From Beverwykella pulmonaria (Eukaryota > Ascomycota > Dothideomycetes > Pleosporales > Melanommataceae): a stretch of DNA of 64,000 bases. Below, piece by piece: positions 19,537-31,684 of this stretch; position 1 is the stretch's first letter, and the number at the start of each line of letters is the position of its first letter. The position numbers and the translations under genes are program-made. The stretch covers positions 1,764,053 to 1,828,052 of the forward strand of contig BCHH01000002.1 of the NCBI GenBank assembly GCA_001599595.1, in the 5' to 3' direction. The notes below the pieces were generated by a model. It saw only the letters and a program-made list of their open reading frames with translations. It did not search any database and had not been told where the DNA came from.

Positions 19537-20663
19537 AGTATGGGAATTTAGAGTGGGCCAGGGAAGTGGGGTTGCGAGTCGAGATAGAGCGTAGTGAAAT
19601 GATTGAAGTCTCGTGAGACTCATCGAGTCGACGTCACTTGCCGCGGCTCTCACAAGGCTTGGCAAACCCCCAACTCCATATAATAGCGGCAAGGGTTCAG
19701 GGGCAAATCTTGCAAATGTCCCGCCAGCAGATATAGTGAGGCCCAGTAGGGCAAAGTTGATCCTTTTGCCCTGTACTCGAATCTAGGTGCAATCGCAAAT
19801 GGAAGGAAGATAAAGTCAACGCTGCGTCAAATTCTAATTCACATGGCTGAGCAACTCAACTTGACCAGCTCTTAAACACATGTCTAACCAGTTTGAAGTA
19901 TCCTCCTCTGCAAATCCCCCTCTGGCAGATGCAATAGGGTTTAGTAATTCTGGTCAATCCTCCTACCCATGTATTAGAATTGACCCTGCTTCCAGGATGC
20001 AAAGAATCGTGTGCGCTCGCTACCTTGCCACTGGGCGAAGACGTACATACGCATTGTAGCAATCCTATTAAGCATGATTATACTGTGAGTTTAGTGGACT
20101 CGATAGAGAAAGACGATGGGGGGAGACGATGGGGTATCATCTGGTGTGGCAGCACCAATGGAGGCAGGGAATGGAGATGGATGTTAATCAGCCTTTTGAG
20201 ATATTCAGTATGGGAGCTCAGTCGGTCGCAGGTGGTTTGAGTTAATGTCTGTGCCGGTGTTGGTTCTGTTGTGAAATCAAGAAGATGTGGGGTGATGTTG
20301 GGCTGCAGTCGCGCATGGTAAGGATGCTCATCATCCTTACCCCCGTTATCGGCGTCACTTCCCTTCCTCACCTTGTACCTCGTCCATGACTTGCAGGAGC
20401 AAATAGTCACGCTACACAGCGTGGCTCTCAGCTTACCACGACAAAGGCAAAGTCTCTGTCACCAAGACTTCGTCTGGCATCATCTCACGGTGTTATAGGT
20501 GAAAGTATTGTCTTTCACCTGAGCCAGGTTCACTCCTCAGGGAAAGAAGTCAGATGTAGCTCACAATGAGCAATTGGGGTAAGATAATCCTATTAATATC
20601 GCTCTCTTGTAATGTAGTGAGTACCCAGGACCTTCCTCCTCAGACCCCGTCCCCGTCTTCCCG
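19537..20663. other. Intergenic, promoter side of the RING-CH gene
   Basis: No gene is supported. Short minus-strand frames at 19856-20062 and 20078-20410 lack motifs and are probably chance. Confidence 0.45.
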
Positions 20664-21673
20664 CTACCAACCTTCGATCTGAAACTCGAAATTCCTGTCG
20701 CCTTTGCCCTTCTCTATTGGCTTTGCGTCTCCGTCGAACAGCGACCGCTCGGTGAAGTACATTTTGCCTTCTTTGTCAACCATAATGACGATCTGCTTCT
20801 GGGTTCCATAGCATCCAGTGGTAGCGTCAGTGGCCCTCTGCTTAACAACGTCGCCGACCTCATGTGCGGGCATCTTCATCTCTTCGAGGTGGTCTCTGCC
20901 AATAGATGGGACGAAGATGCTGTGCCGAAGCTGATTCAGGTACATGTCCCACTCTTCATTCTCTTTCTGCCTGGGCATTGTGTCTATACTCAGTACATCC
21001 ATCAACCTCTCAAGCAATTGCTCCCGGCTTTCGTTAAGCTTCAGGCTTGCTTCCACCGCGGCTTTGGTCCACTTTTCTCCGTTCACGATTTTTGGCCAAG
21101 ATCGATCGCCGTACGCTGCGTTGCTGAGAGCGTAGGTTTCATTCGGCTTGCCCGCGAGACGGATCAGGCCCTCGACGTCGGGAGTGCTGTTTGAGACAAT
21201 CGCAAGACCTTTATTCTGACCCTTGACCACATCTTGTGCCATGCCATAGAGCAAGCTAAAGCCTCCCACTCCTCTCACGCCGTCTTCTTCGACAAGTCTT
21301 CTAGCGAACTGCTCGGTAGTCTCGTTGGCTTTCGGATCCGACTTTAGCCATGCGTTTGGGATGAGTCCTCTGCTCCGCGCGCCTTGGATAATGTCTTCAT
21401 TTTCTACCCGGAAGTTGGTGAGGACTGCGACTCGACCCTGACGAGTCACGCCTAGCCAAGTGCCATGGACTGGGCGATGTAGATCATACCCTCCTAGGAC
21501 CTGACTATCTGGCTCCGGCCACCAGGTTGCGTCTTGGGTTGGACGGTGCAGATATTCCTGGGATTGGTTGTCAATACATTTGCAAATAGGTCGGTCAGGA
21601 GATTCACATCTCTGTTGTTCAGAATAATGAGCGGATATTGAGGGTGTGAGGTCGTTACAATAGCGATACACAT
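20664..21673 (-). CDS. NRDE/TANGO2 family protein
   Basis: A 66-nt first exon from the ATG at 21673 encodes MCIAIVTTSHPQYPLIILNN followed by RD; a 50-nt intron (21558-21607, GTGAAT..CCCAG) leads to EYLHRPTQDATWWPEP. This reconstructs the diagnostic NRDE motif NNRDE at the N-terminus. The whole is 319 aa. The rest carries family features such as GTWLGVTRQGRVAVLTNFR and GGFSLLYG. The N-terminal Cys2 may act as the Ntn-hydrolase-like nucleophile in this family. The human homologue TANGO2 affects Golgi/ER organisation and lipid or heme handling; the precise reaction is not settled. The gene is divergent from the UPF0132-type gene at 22339. Confidence 0.85.
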
Positions 21674-22338
21674 GATGGAGATGCGCAGGGACGCGTATAC
21701 TCCACTCGAAGATATTGGGATGGAATGGGAAAATGGATGTGGAGAAGTGGATGTGGAGAAACCGTTGTGGGGAAGAAGAAACAGAAGAGAATTTTGCGTG
21801 TTTGCTCTCTCAGAGATCCGGGAAGGAACGGGCTCGAGTCAATCGATGCGGGAAGGTGCAGGCGGTGTGAAGAACAGCAAACCCTTACTTATATATGTGG
21901 TTCCAGCACTCCGGCCCCGAAACCCGGCCATGTGAGGTGAGCTGTCACGACTGATGGGGTGAGAGGGGGCGGGACTGCGAGGTGTGAATGTGATGCTGAA
22001 CTGTGATTGACGGCTCCGAGGTAGTGACGGCTAGGCTTGCTCGCCTGATACGGCAATCAGATTCTAGAACAAATGCATGGAAGCTAAACTAGAGTGGAAT
22101 GTTCCATTCGATAAGTCATCATTCTATCCGAACCATGTCCCACTGTGAAGGGTGCCTGCAGTGGGGTTGTCTTTGCGGTATCACGTGGACTGCGTGCTAG
22201 CCAATCGGCTGCCGTGACTGAACGCGCAACTCTCAGCCCTACGTGTCGCATCAACGCTTCCGAGGTCTGCATCTGAGGGCTTTCACGCCACGAATACCAC
22301 ACCTCCCTCTTCCCAGTCCTCTCTCATCACCGCTCAAG
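21674..22338. promoter_or_regulatory. Divergent promoter region, TANGO2-like / UPF0132
   Basis: This 665-bp region separates two divergently transcribed genes and should hold both promoters. A CT-rich tract (about 22300-22335) lies just upstream of the right-hand ATG, as is common in ascomycete promoters. I see no specific operator. Confidence 0.45.
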
Positions 22339-23058
22339 ATGACAAACTTCGCGCCCTACCAAGACATCCCCGAATCCACGCGTGCGCTCTCTCCGCCGGC
22401 CATCGCCTCTCCCCGAATAGCATCCCCGCGCACATCACTCGATCGCACGCGCAGCATCGGCACCGCTGCTGTTACTTCACCTAGGAGCCAGAGCTTTGGC
22501 GGATCGCAAGGCCCAGAGAGAACACCCTGGAACTCAGTGCCCGGCGGGTTCGGACAACCGAGGGAAGATGTGGACATGTTTGAGACGAGGCTTGGGTTGC
22601 GGATGGACTATGAGGCATGCTTAGCATATCTGCTCTTGCCACCAGCTGGAGGGGTGCTGCTGCTCATGCTGGAACATCGGAGTGACTACGTGAGGTGAGC
22701 AAGCTTTCGAAGGCGGCCGGTTTGGCCGTTCTAGAGAACGATGAAGGGAGATATGGGAATATCACTAACCTACGATACTGACAGATTCCACGCATGGCAG
22801 TCCAGTCTCCTGTTCGCCTTCATATTTGTCATTCACATCATCTTTTCCTGGTCCAGTATTATATCCTGGTTCCTGTTCATTCTGGATCTCGGCCTCATTG
22901 GCTTCCTGACCATGCACGCCTACAAAGATGGTATGCCCCACCTCTGACTCTACTTCCCCAGCCAAAAGCTGATTCAATGTGTAGCGGAAACTCTCGACCA
23001 TTACCAAGTCCCCTTCTTCGGGCCTTTGGCGAGCTCCATTCTGGACGACGAGGTGTAG
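22339..23058 (+). CDS. UPF0132/DUF4870-like integral membrane protein
   Basis: Three exons (22339-22694, 22785-22930, 22985-23058) with introns of 90 and 54 nt give 191 aa. Both splices keep the frame: DYV-RFHAWQS and AYKD-AETLDHYQVPF. After a Ser/Pro-rich cytosolic head come a conserved LEHRSDYVRFHAWQSSL motif and three hydrophobic segments (ACLAYLLLPPAGGVLLLM; LLFAFIFVIHIIFSW; FLFILDLGLIGFLTM), ending with VPFFGPLASSILDDEV. This resembles small fungal membrane proteins of the UPF0132 family. Topology suggests a small transporter-like or scaffold protein; biochemical function is unknown. It converges with the next gene, with 268 bp between the stops. Confidence 0.8.
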
Positions 23059-23326
23059 ATGTGGGAAGTACATTCTGGCTGGGTTTTCGACATTTAGAGG
23101 GCGTTCATGTTCAGGGGGCATTTCTAGGCGTCTTTGGGTTTTCATATACCTTGTCACAGAGTTCTTCTCAATCGAGCATATCCATTTCTTTATTATTTAT
23201 TCGAAACTATATTAATGATAATAAGGCAGATGTTAGCGGTCTGCCTGCGCCAATAGCTGCTACGATTAGTGTAACAAGAATTCAGAATATACACTATCCT
23301 TGCATTCCCCCACCCGAACTGATCAT

Positions 23327-24393
23327 TCAACCAAATCTAGCCTTCGCAATCTCCCTAAAATACTCCATTGTTTGGTTCTCCTTCGCCCTCCTTTCGGACA
23401 ATCGCTCCTCCCTCTCCGCATCCCTCGCCCGCATAATCTCCTCTCTCCTTACCTCCCTCTCTGTCTTCTTCCGCTCCAGACTCACCTTCTGCTTCTTGTA
23501 CCCCTCAATGCCATCATCTCCCATTAAATCCCCATCGCCAACTTCAACATCTCCGCCTTCCTTCGCATCGCGAAAATCGGAGACTATCGTGGTAGTTTCG
23601 CGTTTCTTCTCAAGCTGACGCTCGCGCGATCCAGGGTCTGCGCGCGGAACAAGCTCATCAAGATGCTCTTTCTGCGCCTTCCGATCTAGCTTGCGCTCAA
23701 ATCGGATATCGTCCACATAATTCGCACGATCGCGATCGCGATCTTCTTGCCGGAGCTCATCGCGTAACGCCAGATCATCCATTCGCGGAATCGCGGGTCC
23801 TCGTCGCGGGTACACGTCCTTGGGCGGCGCAGGGCCAAACTCATCATCGTCGCTCTGGGGCTCATCATCTTTGCGAGCTCCGTATTCTGGGGATGCGCGA
23901 GTGGCGCCTGGAGCTGTGGGTTTGTCGTCTTGCGATTGTGCGCAGTAAGAGGATACGGTTTCTTGTGCGGTTTTGAGCATGGAGGGATCATACCAACTCC
24001 GTGCTAGATCTCCACGGTTCCTCACAAATGTTAGTCTATCTAGCCTCGTCCAATTTGTCGTAATAAGGCAAAATGTACTTACCATCGTCCCACGAAACTC
24101 TTCCAACGCCCTCGAGCTTCCCGCTCGTCCAGCTCATCAAGGTTCAATTTCTTCTGGATATCCAGGTAGGACTGAAATAACAGCTTATATTCCTCGTAAT
24201 CGTGCTTCGACAACTTCTGGGCTTTATATGGGAGTTTTACAGGCCGAGGGGGAGGGGACCGCGAGCGGTGACGTCTGCGGTGGTGATGTTTGTGATCATC
24301 ATCGGAGCGAGGGGACCGGGAGCGCGATCGGGGGTGTCGTGAGCGGTGTTGCTGGCTTCTTTCCTCTTCTTCTTCTTCCCAGTGTCGAGGCAT
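23327..24393 (-). CDS. SR-like nuclear coiled-coil protein (HEL117-type)
   Basis: Two exons (24083-24393 and 23327-24020) separated by a 62-nt intron with GTAAGT donor and GACTAAC branch site give 334 aa. The splice completes FVGRW-NRGDLARSWYDP. The head is an RS-rich stretch (SRHPRSRSRSPRSDDD) with His runs; a conserved core KLSKHDYEEYKLLFQSYLDI follows; the rest is a highly charged helix (ERKLDRKAQKEHLDEL; RRAKENQTMEYFREIAK). Such features suggest a nuclear protein linked to splicing or mRNP. Similar fungal proteins have been labelled HEL117 or RNA helicase in databases, but no helicase motif is present here, so I do not assign that activity. Confidence 0.7.
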
Positions 24394-24883
24394 GTTTGCC
24401 AGTATCGCGTTGTGGTGTTGGAGCGGTCGAGAAGTAATTGTCGGCTCCGCCTGCCGAGCTGTGATCACTGGGTCTGTGCGCGTAATTATTTTACTGTAGC
24501 CTTTGTGATGTCGTCTCTTCAAGTCAGTCTCTACTGGTTGTCTGCTCCATCTCATGCTTTATACTGGTCCAAAGACGCTCAACAGTTTTCAATCGAGCAC
24601 TTTCCCTCTGACGATCGACTCACCGAGACGCCGGCCGAGCGACTTCTCCACCATGCCACCTCACACCACCCATCACGGACTTCTCAATAGAGCTAGCACC
24701 TCCTCAATGGCAGCTACCCCGCAATCTTACACCGTGTTTGTCACTAGACGCATGGAAGAGTAGATCATCAACAGTTCCTGAATTTCGAGCTGCGAGAACC
24801 CCGCTCGACCTCGGGGAATTGAAGATTCAGTGCCTTGCTTCTATCATGGATGTTTAAGACCCAAGTACCCGGAAAGTTCAACT
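24394..24883. promoter_or_regulatory. Divergent promoter, SR-like gene / putative glucanase
   Basis: A 490-bp region between two divergent genes. No further gene is supported. The frame before 24884 is open to about 24830 but lacks an ATG. Confidence 0.4.
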
Positions 24884-26616
24884 ATGCCAAACTCTCCAAT
24901 CATAAATTTGGTGTTCTGGTTAGTGATGGTGGTCCCCGGCTTCCTGAATGTATTTTCGTTGCTCTTCATGGGGGCGGTCGCGGTATATGCATTAAAAGTA
25001 CCTCCGCGTTGTCGATTCTCCCCTCACTATTCGCAACAAGACATTCTCAGAAACAGCAATGCCTTCGTCTCTGACCTTGTGTACTGGGAGGGCCGATTCC
25101 ATCAAAACAATGTGGGCTACAACACAGCGAACGGAATGACCTACGATGGAACACTTCTGGACCCTGTCACAGGCCTCCACAACGTCAGCGGTCTTCATCC
25201 ATTCAGCGCTGCTAGTAAAGAATCTATTCACATCATGATTCTCGCACACGTCATCGCCGGTGACCCGCTTGCAGCTCGATTTCTATCTCCGGAGAGGCCC
25301 CAGGATGCCCCAAAAATTGCATATGACATCATGAAAAGAAAGCTCCAAACATACGTCAAATTCAACCAGACCTATCCTGGATATGGTGGCTTCCTACCGT
25401 GGTTCTTAAGCAATAAGGTGGCTCTTCAACCAACGGCAGACTGGGTGAACCGCGTGCCGGCTCTAGATAATGGGTCGGTGAACCAGATCTCTTATGAATA
25501 CACATTGAAGTCTAACAATAACGGTTCAGGGAACTGATATGGGCGGTATATGCCGCAATCGATGTCCTCGAGCGCTCCAACAGCCCTAAATTCCAAGCTC
25601 TCGGAAGACGATGGCAGATTTGGCTTGACTACACAAAGACTACTGCCGCTCAAGTGCGTATACATTTATCAATGGGGGATCTGGAACAACCTCGCTGATG
25701 AGTCCAGGTCTTTTACAACGGCACTGGGCGTGTATGTGCTGTTACAACCATCGGCGACCAATTTTCTGCTACAGACGCCCTCAATCAGTCATTCGTATGT
25801 GAAGGCAACCAGACTCTGAACGACCCATACGAAGGCGAGCTCTTCACCTGGTGGCTGTACCTATTTTCGCCTCAACTCACCTCTGCTGAGAAGGAAGAAC
25901 TCTGGGTCGTGAAGCGTCCGCAGCTTGTTGCCGTTGACTGGCCTTCGAATACTTTACTCGGCGATGTCACTGTGCAAAAGGGATACTGGTTCTCCAGCCA
26001 CGAACAGTGGAAGCTGCTCGAACTGCCATACATCGATGTCGAACTCATCAAGCATATATTTCACAACGCAGAACGCGTGCGGACTTGTAACTCGTACCTC
26101 AACAATAACCCTGGAATGTACGCCTCAGTGAACAACATCACATATTCGAACGGGGAAATACTGGGGTACATTTCCAATGCCGGCATCCCCAGCGTTTCGT
26201 TTCTGCCTATTCAGGAACTAGATGTGATCACACCTTATGCAGTCTTCCCAACCGTTCTCTTCAACAAGAGCGTCGGGCTCGCTTGGTGGAAAAACATGGT
26301 CGATGGAAATGGTATGCAAAATCCCTACGGATCAACAGAATCTGAACGCCTCGATGGTACGGGCATCAGCAGCTTTGTGTCTTGGGACAGCAAGATAACA
26401 ACCGTTGCGGCAATTCTTGGAGGCGTCATCGATTTTGTTAGGAAGAAGATGAAGAGAGACGGTGTCTACGACCAATTCTTGAAGATATCCCAGCGGGAGT
26501 ACGAATTTGCATTTAGAGATGGAACTGGGCTAAAAGGCGAAAACGTAGAGTTGTGCTTGCCGAGCGTTGCAGTGCAGCATACGGGACGAGTAAAAGCTTA
26601 TGAGTCGTGTAGGTAA
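24884..26616 (+). CDS. Putative endo-beta-1,2-glucanase (GH162-like), secreted or anchored
   Basis: Three exons (24884-25473, 25530-25653, 25708-26616) with introns of 56 and 54 nt give 540 aa; the splices join PALDNG-ELIWAVYAAI and TTAAQ-VFYNGTGRV. The N-terminus (MPNSPIINLVFWLVMVVPGF) is strongly hydrophobic to about residue 35 and may be a signal anchor. The core carries motifs I associate with the fungal family of the Talaromyces endo-beta-1,2-glucanase: LVYWEGRFHQNNVGYN, NGMTYDGTLLDPVTGL, FNQTYPGYGGFLPWF, DPYEGELFTWWLY, KGYWFSSHEQWK, FNKSVGLAWWKN and YGSTESERLDGTG. Many N-glycosylation sites (NVS, NQT, NGS, NIT) fit secretion. The family assignment is from memory of its sequence pattern and needs an HMM search; a secreted glycan-active enzyme of an alpha/alpha-barrel type is the safer reading. 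The donor GTCGGT of intron 1 is weak. Confidence 0.65.
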
Positions 26617-27650
26617 GCACTTGCATGCTGTACTCTAGTGCTGCGTGTAGAAACTAAATCAGAACTATTTTTAAGATAATGCACGCATCTAAAAACAGCT
26701 ACTGTAACGTGAAGTGAGGGGAAGAGCAACGGCCGTCAAGAAACCACAAAGTCCAATGACCGTGTACTAACCATCATGTACGACCGTTCAATACGAAGCA
26801 TGACATGCCTACTTCGACGTATACAGCTCTTTTTTGCCCCAGCTGAATCCTTCCCCAAGCCACAATCTGCGGTTCCCGGATGTCAATGCTGATGAGCAAT
26901 GAATATATTCAAAATCGGACAAGAGCAGTGATCACCAGCAACGAGTACCGCCACAACACATACTCACACAGCCCATTTCATGTTAAGGAAAGTATTGTGG
27001 TTCTACCATAAAAGTGTTCATTCACGCCGACCTCCCGATGCGGTAACCTAAACGAGAGACGGCATCGCTGAGCACTAATGCCGACCTCCGACCTCCGGTG
27101 AGGAGACCCGATCGGCAGATTTCAATAACACGACGGTTATGTTTTGCCTCGCGTTTCCTGTCATTGTAAGATCAACAAGGTCGTAAGTTTTGTGTGAGCT
27201 GCCAGTTTGCTGCTTCAAACTTTATTTGAGACGTATATTAGTCTGGGAAATTGTCTCGAAGTGCGTGGGAAAATAGACGCCGGCGGAGAAATGCGATGTG
27301 GTTTGTTGATCAACAAGTCTGCAAGCCTGATCCCGAGCAAGCGTCAACCGCCAGAACTTAAGGGTATCCAAGATTTGAACGTGCATTGTATTGCCGGAAA
27401 GGGTAAGTCTATGTCACTTCTATTGGGTCATCATATCCCATTCCATGTAGGTGGTGCTTGTCAATTTCATCATGTATCCTGTTCCACGGCACTATTCACT
27501 GTCCACTGCAGCCATGTCCCATTCCGGCCCCACCTGTGGCTGGTGGTAAGTCTGGTATATGTAGGATCCATGTGTACTCCAGGTTGGCCGGATTTGCAGT
27601 TGCTTCTTGTTGCAGGACCGTTCTGCCACACCGCACTGTAGCTCTTCATT
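26617..27650. other. Intergenic
   Basis: No supported gene. A plus-strand frame at 27207-27641 (144 codons) has no recognisable domain and poor coding character. The region should include the glucanase terminator and the promoter of the DUF3112 gene. Confidence 0.4.
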
Positions 27651-29695
27651 ATGTCTGCTCCAGGTAATTCACAGGTTCGTGTTTTGATATGAGTTTTTGG
27701 GTAAGGAGCTAATATATAGTAGAGACAGAATCTACCACAACAATCAGGGCCTCCATATGCTCCCAAGCATGCGGCTCTGGGTGGTGTACCCGATATCATC
27801 CCAGATATACCACCAACGGCAGCTTTTCTTGTGCTTTATATTATACTGTGCGTAACTCACTTCAAAATCCTTAAAGGAAACAAAGCCCGAGGACACAAAT
27901 TCATATTTAATGGAGCCCTATTCGGTGAGTCTCGCCCTACCAACCTTCTCAACACTCAAAAATCAAGAACTTGGCTGACCAAGGTACAGGCTTTTGCGGG
28001 GTTCGAATGGTGACAATGTCCCTGAGGATAGCATGGGCATCCCATCGAACAAATATCAGTCTAGCGATTGCAGCCCAAATCTTCGTCTACGTTGGGACTA
28101 TCATCCTCTACATACTGAATTGGTTTTTTGCCCAACGAGTTGTCCGCGCGCAGCACCCGCGATTAGGATGGTCGAAGCCGTACAGGGTTTTCCATCGGGG
28201 CGGACTTGTATGTCTAGTCCTCAGCTTATTCCTTTTGATCGTGGCCGCAGTCCAGCAGTTCTTTACTCAAGATCCGGAAACGCTTCGCATTGACAGGAAC
28301 TTCCAACGCGCGGGACAAACGTATTTCTCGGCCTTTTGCTTCGCTCCGATCGTGTTAGTCCTCATCTCGCTTGCTTTGCCGCGGAGGAAAGGAGTTGATA
28401 AGTTTGGTGCTGGTCGTTTCAGGATCAACATTGGGATTCTCCTTGTCGCCGTTTCCATTCTATCCACTGGACAAATATTCCGCTGCGTTGCTACTTGGTT
28501 ACCTCCAGCTCCGCTCCGCTCGCCTCAAGGCGTACCACTTTCTGCACCATGGTACCTTTCCAAAGCCTGTTTCTACGTGTTCAACTTCACAACCGAAATC
28601 CTCGTCGTTATGGCCTACGCGCTTCTCCGCATCGACCTCCGCTTCTATGTCCCTGACGGCTCCAAAGGTCCCGGTGACTTCTCTGCGGGACGCGACGGCT
28701 CGTATCGTGTGGGCGTCATCGGCAACGAGAAGAACCTCAAGCGGGCCTCCAAATCTCCCATGGGCAGCCAACCCAACCCGTCCCGCGACACTCTCCACCA
28801 ATACGAAGTCTCTCTCTTCGACGACACGCGCACGCTCGCCGACTCGCTGCAATATCCCTCATCAGTGCTAGAAGTCGATTCCAAGACCGGCCACTGGAAG
28901 ATCAGACGCCAGTCCGGCACGCCGTCGACACACACGCAGTTCTCAAGCGCATCGCAACCTTCGCTCTGGAGTCCCGACCGCGAAATATTTACCGAGGACC
29001 ACGCACCTCCCGTCCCAGCTCTTCCACAAGACTGGCCGCTCCGCGAGTCCCAAATGCCTCGCGGGTATATTCCAGTGATGGAGCACCGCAACCAGCGCAG
29101 TGTATCAGAACGCAGCATGGAGCTCGAAGGCCATGACTACAACGGCGTCGATATGGGCAATGCCATCGCCGAGGCTATCGCCAATCTCGAAGCCAACAGC
29201 TTCACGCGTCAAACACGTGAAGGAACGCGTCCAGAAGACGCCACCATGCATGTAAACCAGGTCCCCGGTGCTGCACTCACATTCCCAACGCAGATGCAGC
29301 AAACGTATCAGCCCGGCTCATTAGGTTCAAATAACCCTTGGCGGGACTTGTACGGTCCGCAATCATCATCTGAATCAGGCTCAGGCTCAAGCCGTCCGGG
29401 CTCATGTCAGTGGGCGCAGAAGTACTCGGCAAGCGTGAGGAGAAAGCTAGAGTCCACGCCTATAGATAGTAATCCACCTCAATCATCTAGCACAGCAAGT
29501 TTTACCACTGCTTATGCGGCGGCTGAAGAGGAGTTTGCGAGGTTTAGCTCCGAGGCGCCGCAGCAGACAGAGGATATCGAGGAGCATGAGGGGCCGAGAG
29601 AGTTTGAGTCGGAGCCGTCACCGGAGCTGGGGCTGAAGTCGGAGAGAAGCACAAAGCAGCCGCAGGAAGGTAACACATTTTTAGCATTGGTGTAA
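27651..29695 (+). CDS. DUF3112 family multi-pass membrane protein
   Basis: The preferred model has a 13-nt first exon (27651-27663), an 84-nt intron, exon 2 at 27748-27924, a 65-nt intron (27925-27989) and exon 3 at 27990-29695, giving 631 aa. The joins read MSAPG-PPYAPKHAALGGVPDI and GALFG-FCGVRMVTM. Seven hydrophobic segments can be counted (AAFLVLYIILCV; ISLAIAAQIFVYVGTIILYI; VCLVLSLFLLIVAAV; YFSAFCFAPIVLVLISLA; INIGILLVAVSILST; VFNFTTEILVVMAYALL among them), followed by a conserved FYVPDGSKGPGDFS and a long Ser/Pro-rich cytosolic tail. This is the layout of the fungal DUF3112 family, sometimes called GPCR-like; its function is not known. The first-intron borders are uncertain; an alternative acceptor at the TAGTAG before 27722 also keeps frame with another donor. 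Confidence 0.75.
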
Positions 29696-31684
29696 GCATA
29701 TAAACCATATTTATGATTTGGGCTGGCGTTAAGGTTGTGAAGTCCCGAAGTTAGAGTCATGGTCATAGTTTTCTTTTTTTTAAATCTATTTTTATAAATT
29801 ATTAATGCTTTTTTTCTACGATGATTTTAAAGCTATGAGCCCAAAGGCATGTAAGGCATAGAAAATATGCTTAGTTGTAACGCTTTAGGCTTAGCTGATC
29901 CAAGGTCAAACCACTTATAAGCTACTCTGACTTAATCCCTCCTAGAACAACGCAGTCGCCAAATGATCATTGGTCCCCCATCAGAAAACCCTTACATTAG
30001 TAGAAGCGGGAGGAGGCCTAATAACTACAATGCACCCAGGGTTGTTCCTCAGGGACGATACCTGAAAGTACTCAGGGCGTTAGCATGGGTTTTTGTTTGG
30101 TTGACAAGTAACTATGGTTATGATTATAGTACTAATTTCTTAATATTCTTGACAATACCATAATTTTCTCACTGAAGATTGTGTGTTTCAAGTCTTAATA
30201 TCTATGCTTGATCTTTAAGAATTGGCGTGCAGCTGTTATCGGGTAGTTTGTGGAAGGCGCGTGTGCTCCATTGCACCAGAATGAGCCATTTTGGGCCAGA
30301 TGAGAGTCAGGTGACGCGAGGTATATCAATCCCTCCCGCTGCCAGGCATACCAGGCAGCAATTCGTCTTTTGGTACGAATACATACTATCTCTGTTCAAA
30401 CGGTTGTTATCCACCGTCAAAGTGACCCTTACAGTTTCGAAGAGGGGAGCGGGTCACTTAAAGACAAAGAGCTCACTTGTCTTGCGTCATATATAATGCC
30501 CCTCTCCCCTATTTAGCACTAGCTCTGAAAGAGCGAAATTGCACCTGCAGGATCCACAAAGTTCCTAAGATTATACTGCCAAAAATCTCGAACGCATGGT
30601 TTTATACTCTTCCTAAGCCTGGGCAGAAATGCATAACATATGCCCAGCGCCGATCATTCTTCAAATTCATTCTACTTCACATTAGTGCGTGGACTAGAGC
30701 AAAGTAAGTAACACCCTTGGAACATACACGTATAGGTTTGCAAATGCGAATCTCTTTTGGCGTTCCAACATATTCGGGCTGTCTCTACATTAAAAATTCC
30801 ATGGCCAAAAAACTTATATTGGAACCAGAAGATATCGAGGTTACCGAAATGGACCTGATCCTTTCGTATTCCCTTATTATTATGCTACCGGAAAACTATA
30901 GACCAAGTTGTGGTGTTTATCAAAGATATTTTACCTCTGATCCATGTCTCGTGACTAATCTTGCTAAAATCAAAGTAGAGAGCGTTAGAACAAGATTCTG
31001 AAGAAGCTGGCAATATGTTTGTGAAGCTTCTCTTGCTTCATACGAAAGCGCTTCCCTTGTGTGCATTTGCAAGTGTCCCATGAATGGAGTCTATATCTTT
31101 TCGATAATAGCGGGTAACAATCAAGTGAAATCTATTCTCACACAAAGCATTTTCTGGATCTGATCTTGAGTTACGCAGGGGTGTAATGTGAGTATTGAGT
31201 AAGCAGCTTGAGCTGTGGCTGAGCAAGCCTGAGCGAGCCATGAGCCAACGCGAGCCAGCGTGATTGTACCTGATTCGTGCCTGAGCTCGCCACGAGCCAA
31301 CATGAGCCAGTGTGATCGTGCCTGATTTCCTCCCTGAGCAGCATGAAGAGGGTCTGAAATTGGGCCTCAATCAGCTCGTAGGGATGTGAGGTGTCAAAGG
31401 CTGACTGGTCCCATTTTCGGACGCAACCTTCCATGGCTTAGCTCCATGACCCTTGTGCCGGCAATACTTTCCTTTCATCTACAGTTCCTCACGACCACTC
31501 GGACAATCGAATATGCGTATTCACTACTGGTAATGATCTTTGTAATTTTCGCGCATGAACTTAGACAGTACAGTCTACACTTGAAAGCAGAGTTGAAAGT
31601 GAAAAAGTTTTGAATATCTGACTTTATTCATATCTTAAGTTGCAAAAGGACTCTGCATTGATCCAACGCCAAACCATCATGACT
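29696..31684. other. Gene-poor stretch
   Basis: About 2 kb without a supported gene. Frames at 29963-30163, 30227-30707 and 30717-31001 show no domain and are interrupted. A two-copy tandem repeat lies at 31228-31327. Base composition is more AT-rich than in the flanking genes, as in the left part of the window. Confidence 0.4.
31228..31327. repeat. Two-copy tandem repeat, period 52 bp
   Basis: Two copies beginning CCTGAGC at 31228 and 31280 share most positions over 48 bp (motifs GAGCCAAC, GAGCCAG, TGTGAT/GCGTGAT, CCTGATT). Weakly similar GAGC-rich text occurs again at 34270-34355. Confidence 0.6.

Noticed and set aside
18237..19594. Long plus-strand frames opposite the RING-CH gene (up to 214 codons)
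   Set aside because: They are antisense to the C4HC3 domain and acidic loop; composition follows the real gene and no domain is seen.
27207..27641. 144-codon plus-strand frame upstream of the DUF3112 gene
   Set aside because: No domain, no consistent codon bias, and the DUF3112 start with two introns explains the region to its right.
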